Shown here piece by piece: positions 26,325-32,786 of a stretch of 32,786 bases of DNA (position 1 is its first letter; the number at the start of each line of letters is the position of its first letter). This stretch comes from Acidobacteriota bacterium (GTDB lineage Bacteria; Acidobacteriota; Terriglobia; 20CM-2-55-15). The DNA lies in the NCBI GenBank assembly GCA_022821265.1, contig JAJEDW010000325.1, positions 1-32,786 of the forward strand, written 5' to 3'. The position numbers and the translations under genes are program-made. The notes under the pieces were generated by a model. The model worked only from the letters and a program-made list of their open reading frames with translations, was not told where the DNA came from and searched no databases.

Positions 26325-27236
26325 ATGCCCCCCACCCCCGCGACGAACGGGCAGCCGGTCTTCCTGATCGACGCGCTCAACTACGTCTTTCGCTCCTACT
26401 ACGGGTTGCCCGCCAGCATCACGGCGCCCTCGGGCATGAAGACCAACGCCGTCCTCGGCTACCTCAGGACGCTGCTGCGCATCATCCGCGACCAGAACCC
26501 CCCGTTCATCGCGGCCGCGTTCGAGGGCGCGCACTCGTTCCGGCGCCGCATCTACGCCGACTACAAGGCGAACCGCGCCGCACCGCCGGACGACCTGAAG
26601 ACCCAGTTCCCCTACTGCCGCCGCATTACCGAGGCCGTGGGCGTCGCGGCCTTCCAGATGGAAACCTACGAGGCCGACGACGTCCTGGGCTCCCTGGCCG
26701 TCCAGATGGCGGACCGGGGACACCCGGTGGTGATCGTTTCCGGCGACAAGGACCTGGCCCAGTTGGTGGACGAGCGGATCCGGATCTACGACCTGGCCCG
26801 GAACGTATGGCTGGACCCGGACGGCGTCCGGGGCCGCCTCGGTGTGAAGCCGTCGCAGGTTCCGGACCTGCTGGCCCTGCTGGGCGACACCGTCGACAAC
26901 ATCCCCGGGATCACGGGCGTCGGCGGCAAGACGGCCGTCAAGCTGCTCTCGGTCTGCGAGACCATCGAGGACATCGCGGCCTCGGACCTGGAGAACGTCA
27001 CCATTCGCGGCCGCGACGGCGTCCTGCGGCGCATCCGCGAGAACCTGGAGCTGGCCCGCACCAGCCGCGAGCTGGCCCGCATCCGCTGCGACGTCGACCT
27101 GGGCGCCACGCCCGAGCAACTCCGCTACCGCAAGGGCCGGCCGCGCGAGATCATCCCGCTGTGCCGCGAGCTGGGCCTGGACAACGTCCTCGACGACATC
27201 CCCCTGCGTTTCGACCAGCCGGGCCTGTTCGACTAG
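26325..27236 (+). CDS. Stand-alone 5'-3' exonuclease (PolA N-terminal/FEN-like)
   Basis: FLIDALNYVFRSYYGLP, AAAFEGAHSFRRRIYADYKANRAAPPDDLKTQ, YEADDVLGSLAVQM, VSGDKDLAQLV, LLGDTVDNIPGITGVGGKTAVKLL; stops before any polymerase domain. Confidence 0.94.
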   Translation: MPPTPATNGQPVFLIDALNYVFRSYYGLPASITAPSGMKTNAVLGYLRTLLRIIRDQNPPFIAAAFEGAHSFRRRIYADYKANRAAPPDDLKTQFPYCRRITEAVGVAAFQMETYEADDVLGSLAVQMADRGHPVVIVSGDKDLAQLVDERIRIYDLARNVWLDPDGVRGRLGVKPSQVPDLLALLGDTVDNIPGITGVGGKTAVKLLSVCETIEDIAASDLENVTIRGRDGVLRRIRENLELARTSRELARIRCDVDLGATPEQLRYRKGRPREIIPLCRELGLDNVLDDIPLRFDQPGLFD

Positions 27237-27413
27237 CAGGCCGTCGGACTTGGACCTGCGGCAAGACGAGGTGGACGGCGACCAGACGCTTGTCGAACAG
27301 ATCCCGGAACCGAGACGTCTTTGGTATCGTATGAGAGGTTCGCGTCAGCCGGTGGCTTCCACGGTTGGCCAACGCTAGTGCTCGGCCCCAACGGCCGAAG
27401 GAGGAAAGACGAG

Positions 27414-28208
27414 ATGCTCAACAGGATCACACCCTTGCCTGCTGCCGACACGTCATGCACGCTGCCGCCAACGTCACGCCGAGCCTTTGGACAACGTCTT
27501 GGCCTGTCGGCCGCCGGCCTGGCCCTGGCGGGATGCTCCGCGTCCGATCCCTCGGCCGACTCGGCGCCCGTCGAGGCGGAAGCCGACCAGGAGTTCGCGC
27601 CGGCCCAGGATGCCGCGTCACAGGCTGCCATCACTCCGAACGCCGCCCTCACGCTCCTGACCGAGGGCAACGCGAGATTCGTCGGCGGGACTCCCGTACG
27701 TCGCGACTACAGCGATCAGATTCAAGCGACCGCCGCCGGGCAGTACCCGTTCGCGGTCGTGCTCGGGTGCATCGATTCTCGAGTCCCGATCGAGACCATC
27801 TTCGATCAGGGGATCGGAGACATTTTCTCGGCCAGGGTCGCCGGAAACATCGTGAACACCGAAATACTCGGCAGCATGGAATTCGCCTGCCAACTCGCGG
27901 GAGCGAAGCTCGTGGTCGTCCTCGAACACACCTCGTGCGGCGCCGTGAAGGGCGCCATCAGCAGCGCCCGGCTCGGCAATCTCACGCAACTCGTGCAGAA
28001 GATCGAACCCGCCGTGGAGGCGATCGAAGGCGAGCGCGATGTCGACAACGACGACTACGTCGACGGGGTTGCCGAAGAGAACGTGCGCATGGTGATCGCG
28101 GAGACTCGCCGAGAAAGCTCCGTACTGGCCACGATGGAGCAGGAAGGAGAGATCCGAATCGTGGGCGGCATGTACGATGTCTCCACCGGCGTCGTGCGCT
28201 ACATCTGA
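27414..28208 (+). CDS. Beta-class carbonic anhydrase with Tat/lipoprotein signal
   Basis: TSRRAFGQRLGLSAAGLALAGC (twin Arg plus lipobox); VVLGCIDSRVPIETIFDQGIGDIFSARVAGN and VVVLEHTSCGAVKGA zinc-site motifs; SD GGAGG. Confidence 0.92.
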   Translation: MLNRITPLPAADTSCTLPPTSRRAFGQRLGLSAAGLALAGCSASDPSADSAPVEAEADQEFAPAQDAASQAAITPNAALTLLTEGNARFVGGTPVRRDYSDQIQATAAGQYPFAVVLGCIDSRVPIETIFDQGIGDIFSARVAGNIVNTEILGSMEFACQLAGAKLVVVLEHTSCGAVKGAISSARLGNLTQLVQKIEPAVEAIEGERDVDNDDYVDGVAEENVRMVIAETRRESSVLATMEQEGEIRIVGGMYDVSTGVVRYI

Positions 28209-28212
28209 CCCC

Positions 28213-28920
28213 ATGCTGCGCGTGTGGATCGGCGCCGTTGTTGTCACCGGCGCGATGCTGGTCCCCGGTGCGGCCCTGGCGCAGACGCCGGTCGACCGGG
28301 ACCAGCTCGGGGCCTGGTACATGCTGTTCTGGTCGACTCGCTTCGACGACTCGCCGATCGGATTACAGGGTGACGTGCAGCACCGCAACTGGAACGCGGG
28401 AAGCGACCTGGAGCAGTTGCTGATCCGGGCCGGCCTGACCTACGCCCCGCCCAATGCCCCTGTGCTGTTCACCGGCGGCGTGGCGCACATCACGAGCGGC
28501 GCCTTCGGCGACAGCGACGAGACCAGCGCCGAGCGACGCGTGTATCAGGAAGCGTTGGTTCGCCAGCCCTTGGGACGGTTGGTTTCTCTGCGCCATCGCT
28601 ACCGGTTCGAACAGCGTTGGGTCGACGGCCAGGACTTCCGGACACGGTTTCGCTACGCCCTTTTCGGCGATGTCGGATTGAACGGACGAGGGACCGGCGA
28701 CGGGTCGATTTACCTCGCGCTGTACAACGAAGTCTTCATAAACGGGCAGCTCGAGGTCGGACGAGGCAGGACTGTAGAACGCTTCGACCGCAACCGGTTC
28801 TACACGGCCGTTGGCTTCGGAATCAGCGACCAGGCGCGGCTACAGGCCGGCTACATGCTCCAGACGTTACCAGGCGGCTCGAAGGGGCAGATCCAGATCA
28901 GTCTCCACGCATCCTTCTGA
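28213..28920 (+). CDS. DUF2490-like outer-membrane-type protein
   Basis: Signal peptide (GAALAQTP), QLGAWYMLFWSTRFDDSPIGLQGDVQHRNW, LRHRYRFEQRW, RFRYAL, LYNEVFINGQL. Confidence 0.8.
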   Translation: MLRVWIGAVVVTGAMLVPGAALAQTPVDRDQLGAWYMLFWSTRFDDSPIGLQGDVQHRNWNAGSDLEQLLIRAGLTYAPPNAPVLFTGGVAHITSGAFGDSDETSAERRVYQEALVRQPLGRLVSLRHRYRFEQRWVDGQDFRTRFRYALFGDVGLNGRGTGDGSIYLALYNEVFINGQLEVGRGRTVERFDRNRFYTAVGFGISDQARLQAGYMLQTLPGGSKGQIQISLHASF

Positions 28921-29140
28921 ATCGGTTGGCCGACCGCTTGCCACCGTTACCCGTTTGACAACGGCTGGCGCCGCCCTCGAAGAACCGTTCCCGCCATCGA
29001 TGCGGCAACTTTCAGGTCCCTCCTCTACTCTCGCTCCCGTTCGCTTGCCCCCTACCGATGAGAAATGCGGGCCGCGTCGGGCGGGGTGCGTCATCCGCGC
29101 GCGACATCGGCTGTCCCGATCGACCCTTCCAACGTTCATC

Positions 29141-29192
29141 TGCCATCACGATGGCACCGATGATGACATTTTTGTGGCATCATGTCTGCCAT
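29141..29192. promoter_or_regulatory. Candidate VapB/AbrB operator: TGCCATcacgATGGCA plus repeated TGGCAT/TGCCAT half-sites
   Basis: Perfect 6-bp palindrome arms at 29141-29146/29151-29156; related half-sites at 29175-29180 and 29187-29192 overlapping the antitoxin start. Confidence 0.5.
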
Positions 29193-29436
29193 GAAGACCA
29201 AGATGGATTCCGCCGGCCGCATCGTTGTCCCGAAACCGTTAAGAGAGTCGTTGGGTCTGGAACCGGGTCAGAAGCTTGAGATTCGCGCCAGTGATCGTGG
29301 TTTCGAGCTCGAGATCGTTCCCACCGGGATGCAATTGAAGAAACGGGGGAAGGGCGTCGTCGCAGTCCCCGACATCCCGTTGCCGCCACTGCGGGCGGAC
29401 ACGGTCCGCGGCGTGTTGGATCAAATCCGAAAATGA
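29182..29436 (+). CDS. AbrB/SpoVT-type antitoxin (VapB-like)
   Basis: MKTKMDSAGRIVVPKPLRESLGLEPGQKLEIRASDRGFELEIVP; may start at ATG 29191. Confidence 0.9.
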   Translation: MSAMKTKMDSAGRIVVPKPLRESLGLEPGQKLEIRASDRGFELEIVPTGMQLKKRGKGVVAVPDIPLPPLRADTVRGVLDQIRK

Positions 29437-29837
29437 GGACCGCCGATACCAGCGCCGTGATCGCGGCTTTCGCGTCCTGGCACGAGAACCACGACGCCGC
29501 GCGCCGCGCCCTGGACAGCGGATCGAGATTGATCGCGCATTGCGCACTGGAATCGTATTCGGTGCTGACACGGTTGCCCGCGCCGCACCGCGCCGCGGGA
29601 ACCGTCGTGAGCCGGTTTCTGAAGGCCCGTTTCCCGCAACCGTTCATACGACTCAGCGACAGAGAGTACAGAGAATTCGTATTCGCGCTGCCGGATCATG
29701 CGGTTCGGGGCGGCGCCGCGTACGACGCGCTGGTCGCGGCGACGGCCGCGAATGCCGGACTCGAGCTGGTCACGTGTGACCGACGCGCGTTGCCGGTGTA
29801 CGAGCGATACCGCGTCAAGACGCACTACCTCGCTTAG
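29433..29837 (+). CDS. PIN-domain toxin (VapC-like)
   Basis: MRTADTSAVIAAF, AHCALESYSVLTRL, AAYDALVAATAANAGLELVTCDRRAL; ATGA overlap with the antitoxin. Confidence 0.92.
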   Translation: MRTADTSAVIAAFASWHENHDAARRALDSGSRLIAHCALESYSVLTRLPAPHRAAGTVVSRFLKARFPQPFIRLSDREYREFVFALPDHAVRGGAAYDALVAATAANAGLELVTCDRRALPVYERYRVKTHYLA

Positions 29838-29902
29838 AGGAAAGTCCGCTCGATATTCCGTGAGTATTCGATCCAACGCGACCCGCTTCGGGGCGGCGGC
29901 GG

Positions 29903-30640
29903 CTAATTTGCCGGATCGACCGGGGTGATCGACCGCTCGCCGAGCTTTTCGATCAGGCGCTGCCGCGCTCTCTCGAGGTAAGCGGCGTCCTTCGACTCCA
30001 GCGTGAGCCTCACCTTGTAGTCCGGGTTCTCGAACGCCGGATACGAGCCCAGCGCCAGGTCGGGAAACACCTCCAGCAGCTCGTGGAGCGTGTCGGCCAC
30101 CTCGCCTTCCTCGGCCTGGACGAAGACGTCCGAGGCGTGAAACGGCGGCTGACGGAACATCTCGCGGATCCGCTCGAACTTGGCCGCCAGGATCTCGGGA
30201 ACCCCCGGGAAGATGTAGACGTTGCCGACCGCCACGACGGGAAACAGCGTCGGCCGGGAGCGGACCAGAACGGCGCCTTCGGGCACGTCGGCCATGCGCA
30301 GCATGGCGCCCCCCAGCGCGCCCTGATAGTATTGCTCCAGCGCCGCAACGAGCTCGGGATCGCGGCGTACGCCCTGACCGAACGCCGCCGCGATCCCTGG
30401 AACGGTGACGTCGTCGTGCGTCGGTCCGACGCCGCCCGAGGTGAACACGAAGTCGAATTCGGAGGAGAACCGGCGCACTTCATCGCGAATCACGGCCAAT
30501 TCGTCCGGAATCACCGACAGTCTCCGTACGTCGACGCCCAGCTCTCGAAGCTGGCGGAAAAGATAGGACCCGTTCCGGTCCGGCGTGCGGCCCGACAGGA
30601 TCTCGTTGCCGATCACGATGATTCCCGCGGTCTTCGACAC
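29903..30640 (-). CDS. Molybdopterin-binding (CinA N-terminal/MoCF) domain protein
   Basis: SKTAGIIVIGNEILSGRTPDRNGSYLFRQLRELGVDVRRLSVIPDE...FTSGGVGPTHDDVTVPGIAAAFG; no C-terminal CinA deamidase domain. GTG start at 30640. Confidence 0.92.
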   Translation of the reverse strand: MSKTAGIIVIGNEILSGRTPDRNGSYLFRQLRELGVDVRRLSVIPDELAVIRDEVRRFSSEFDFVFTSGGVGPTHDDVTVPGIAAAFGQGVRRDPELVAALEQYYQGALGGAMLRMADVPEGAVLVRSRPTLFPVVAVGNVYIFPGVPEILAAKFERIREMFRQPPFHASDVFVQAEEGEVADTLHELLEVFPDLALGSYPAFENPDYKVRLTLESKDAAYLERARQRLIEKLGERSITPVDPAN

Positions 30641-31804
30641 ATGAAGCACTATAGCAAACGGTCCTCGGACGCCCCGGCGGCGGAGGCCCGACTGATCGTG
30701 GCCTCCAGCGACGGCGACGCCAACATGCTCTGGGCGACCCGGATGTTCGTCCCGGATCCCTTCATTTTCATCAAGAAGGGCCGGCTGAAATACGCCGTGA
30801 TGAGCGATCTCGAGGTGGACCGCGCGCGCGTCCAGGCGTCCGTGGACCGGGTCCTCGCCCTGTCCGACTACATCGCGCGCGCGCGCGCGTCCGGCGTGGG
30901 GACCCCCTCGATGGCCGACGCCCTGACCTGCGTGCTTCGCGACCTGGGGATCGGCCGGGTCCGCGTGCCGGCCAACTTCCCCCTGGCGTTGGCCGACCAC
31001 CTGCGCGCGGCCCGGGTCACGGTCCGGCCGCAGCCGGATCCGTTCTGGCCGGACCGGGAGGTCAAGACCCCCGAAGAGGTCGGCCACATCCACGACTCCC
31101 TGAAGATCGCCGAGGAAGGCATGGGCGCCGGCATCGCGGCCCTGAAGCGCACGACGATCGGCCGGAACGGCGTTCTGCGCCTGGACGGCGCGCCTCTGAC
31201 CTCGGAGCGCCTCAAGGCCGTCATCAACAGCCGGATCATGGAGCGCGGCGCCGTCCCGAGCCACACGATCGTCGCATCGGGGCCCCAGTGCGTCGACCCG
31301 CACAACGAGGGCAGCGGTCCGATCCACGCCCACACGTCCATCATCATGGACATTTTCCCGCGGTCCGAGACCACCGGATACTTCGGCGACATGACGCGGA
31401 CGGTCGTTCGCGGCCGGGCCTCGGACGCGCTGAAGCGCGCCTACCGCGCGGTCGAGGAAGCGCAGGCGATCGGGTTCCGCGACATCCGGACCCGGGCCAG
31501 CGCGTACTCCATTCATTGGAAGATCCTGGAACACTTCCGCGCGCGCGGTTTCGAGACCGGGCGGAAGGACGGGCGGATGCAGGGCTTCTTCCACGGGACC
31601 GGGCACGGACTCGGGCTCGACATTCACGAGCTGCCGACGTTCGGCCTGCGCTCGACCGGCCGGTTCCGCCGCAACCACGTCGTGACCGTCGAGCCCGGCC
31701 TGTACTACGCCGGCATGGGGGGCGTCCGGCTCGAGGACGTCGTGGTGGTCGGCGACACGGGATGCCGCAACCTGGTGCGGTTCCCCAAGTTCCTCGAAAT
31801 CTGA
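30641..31804 (+). CDS. M24 family Xaa-Pro aminopeptidase-like protein
   Basis: ASSDGDANMLWATRMFVPDPFIFI; PEEVGHIHDSLKIAEEGM; DIFPRSETTGYFGDMTRTVVRG; GFFHGTGHGLGLDIHELPTFG; VVTVEPGLYYAGMGGVRLEDVVVV. Start could be ATG 30641 or GTG 30698. Confidence 0.92.
   Translation: MKHYSKRSSDAPAAEARLIVASSDGDANMLWATRMFVPDPFIFIKKGRLKYAVMSDLEVDRARVQASVDRVLALSDYIARARASGVGTPSMADALTCVLRDLGIGRVRVPANFPLALADHLRAARVTVRPQPDPFWPDREVKTPEEVGHIHDSLKIAEEGMGAGIAALKRTTIGRNGVLRLDGAPLTSERLKAVINSRIMERGAVPSHTIVASGPQCVDPHNEGSGPIHAHTSIIMDIFPRSETTGYFGDMTRTVVRGRASDALKRAYRAVEEAQAIGFRDIRTRASAYSIHWKILEHFRARGFETGRKDGRMQGFFHGTGHGLGLDIHELPTFGLRSTGRFRRNHVVTVEPGLYYAGMGGVRLEDVVVVGDTGCRNLVRFPKFLEI
30648..30656 (-). promoter_or_regulatory. 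Extended -10 TGCTATAGT 7 nt before the CinA-like GTG start
   Basis: Minus strand reads TTTGCTATAGTGCTTCATGTGTCG; same 9-mer as upstream of the Rrf2 gene. Confidence 0.6.
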
Positions 31805-31822
31805 CCTGGCGGAAGTCGGGAC

Positions 31823-32758
31823 ATGGCCGTCAAGTTCAAGGACTATTACGAGACGCTCCAGGTGGGGCGCGGCGCGAGCCCCGACGACATCAAGAAGTCG
31901 TACCGGAAGCTCGCCCGGAAGTACCACCCCGACGTCAACCCCGACGATCGGTCCGCCGAAGACAGGTTCAAGGAAGTCCAGGAAGCCTACGAGGTCCTCG
32001 GTGACGAGGAGAAGCGCCGGCGCTACGACCAGCTCGGCGCGAACTGGAAACACGGGGCCGAGTTCCGTCCGCCGCCGGGATGGTCCGGCGGTTTCGAAAC
32101 CGGATTCGACCTCAACGACATTCTCGGAAGGGCCGGGACCGGGACCAGCGGTTTCAGCGATTTCTTCGAGGCCATCTTCGGCCGGATGGGCGGGTCGGCC
32201 GCGCAGGCGGGGGCCGGCTCGCCGGGCCGGGGAAGACGGCGCGGGCGCCGCCCCTCGGAAACCGAGCTCGCCCTGCCGATCGAGGACATGCACACCGGCG
32301 TGACGCGCCGGCTGACGCTGCAGGTCGGCAGCCAGCAGAAGACCGTCGAGGTCCGCATGCCGAAGGGCGCCCGCGACGGCGACCGGATCCGCGTGCCCGG
32401 GGGCGGCGTCGACGGCGAGGACCTGTATATCCGGCTCCGGCAGTCGCCGGGTTCGCCGTTCCGCGTCGAGGGCGACGACACCGAGATCGATGCGCCGATC
32501 GCTCCGTGGGAAGCCGCGCTGGGGGCGGCGATCCAGGTCCCCGCGCTTGACGGCCCTCAGTCGATCAAGGTCCCGTCCGGCGCGTCGTCGGGCCAGCGGA
32601 TACGGATGAAGGGCATGGGGCTCAACATCCGGACGGGCGGCCGCGGCGACCACTTCGTACGGCTCCGGATCGTCACGCCGAAGACGCTGACCGGGGAGGA
32701 GCGCGAGCACTTCGAGGCGCTCGCCCGGATTTCCGCGTTCAAGCCCAGGGACGGGTGA
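31823..32758 (+). CDS. DnaJ/CbpA-type J-domain co-chaperone (no zinc-finger domain)
   Basis: [37 protein letters not shown]-terminal Dna[21 protein letters not shown]...[12 protein letters not shown]; no CxxCxGxG repeats. Confidence 0.94.
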   Translation: MAVKFKDYYETLQVGRGASPDDIKKSYRKLARKYHPDVNPDDRSAEDRFKEVQEAYEVLGDEEKRRRYDQLGANWKHGAEFRPPPGWSGGFETGFDLNDILGRAGTGTSGFSDFFEAIFGRMGGSAAQAGAGSPGRGRRRGRRPSETELALPIEDMHTGVTRRLTLQVGSQQKTVEVRMPKGARDGDRIRVPGGGVDGEDLYIRLRQSPGSPFRVEGDDTEIDAPIAPWEAALGAAIQVPALDGPQSIKVPSGASSGQRIRMKGMGLNIRTGGRGDHFVRLRIVTPKTLTGEEREHFEALARISAFKPRDG

Positions 32759-32786
32759 CGAACGGCAGGGAGGACACCTCGGCGCC

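Noticed and set aside
27237-27413. Possible IS remnant or regulatory RNA between the exonuclease and the carbonic anhydrase
   Set aside because: No inverted repeats or recognisable transposase fragment; may simply be a 5' UTR.
28940-28969. Possible terminator hairpin GCCACCGTT...AACGGCTGGC after DUF2490
   Set aside because: Bulged stem, 11-nt loop and no T-tract; too weak to call.
29903-32710. 935-aa minus-strand ORF spanning CinA-like gene and antisense to M24 and DnaJ
   Set aside because: Only the 3' portion (from GTG 30640) is a recognisable protein; the rest is a stop-free shadow frame antisense to two well-supported genes in high-GC DNA.
1-32786. CRISPR arrays, tRNA/rRNA genes, prophage or defence islands
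   Set aside because: No regularly spaced repeats, no tRNA-like cloverleaf or rRNA sequence recognised, and no defence or phage hallmark genes apart from the VapBC-like pair.

Overview
High-GC bacterial chromosomal window, densely packed and mostly housekeeping or metabolic genes. About 34 protein-coding genes can be supported from translated motifs: cvpA-like (partial), purC, smc, an alkyltransferase-like (ATL) protein, an Rrf2 regulator, a tandem-domain cyclophilin, two HAD hydrolases, a 46-aa YHS protein, a DUF374 acyltransferase, a rhodanese-ThiF/MoeB fusion, mqnE, thiO, a SirB1/TPR protein, a TIGR00725/LOG-like protein, a PLP decarboxylase, a class V aminotransferase, a 1042-aa secreted putative metallopeptidase, threonine synthase, an MFS transporter, an HtrA protease, an FxLYD-like protein, an MBL hydrolase, a hotdog thioesterase, a stand-alone FEN/5'-3' exonuclease, a Tat-lipoprotein beta-carbonic anhydrase, a DUF2490 protein, a VapBC-type toxin-antitoxin pair, a CinA/MoCF-domain protein, an M24 peptidase and a CbpA-like DnaJ. 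I found no rRNA, tRNA, CRISPR array or intact mobile element. No clear multi-gene undescribed system stands out. The most interesting signals are: (i) recurring near-consensus -10 boxes (TGCTATAGT, TGCTAGAAT, TATAAT, TAGAAT) placed 6-9 nt upstream of start codons without Shine-Dalgarno sequences, which predicts leaderless transcripts; (ii) three junctions where the upstream gene's stop codon lies inside the next gene's -10 hexamer; (iii) a divergent gene pair with zero bp between annotated starts and a CTATAG palindrome; (iv) a two-domain cyclophilin whose domains have lost different catalytic residues; (v) an ATL protein with Trp replacing the reactive Cys; (vi) a large secreted HEYAH protein; (vii) a structured 344-bp intergenic region. 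Gene calls rest on motif recognition only; no database search was run.
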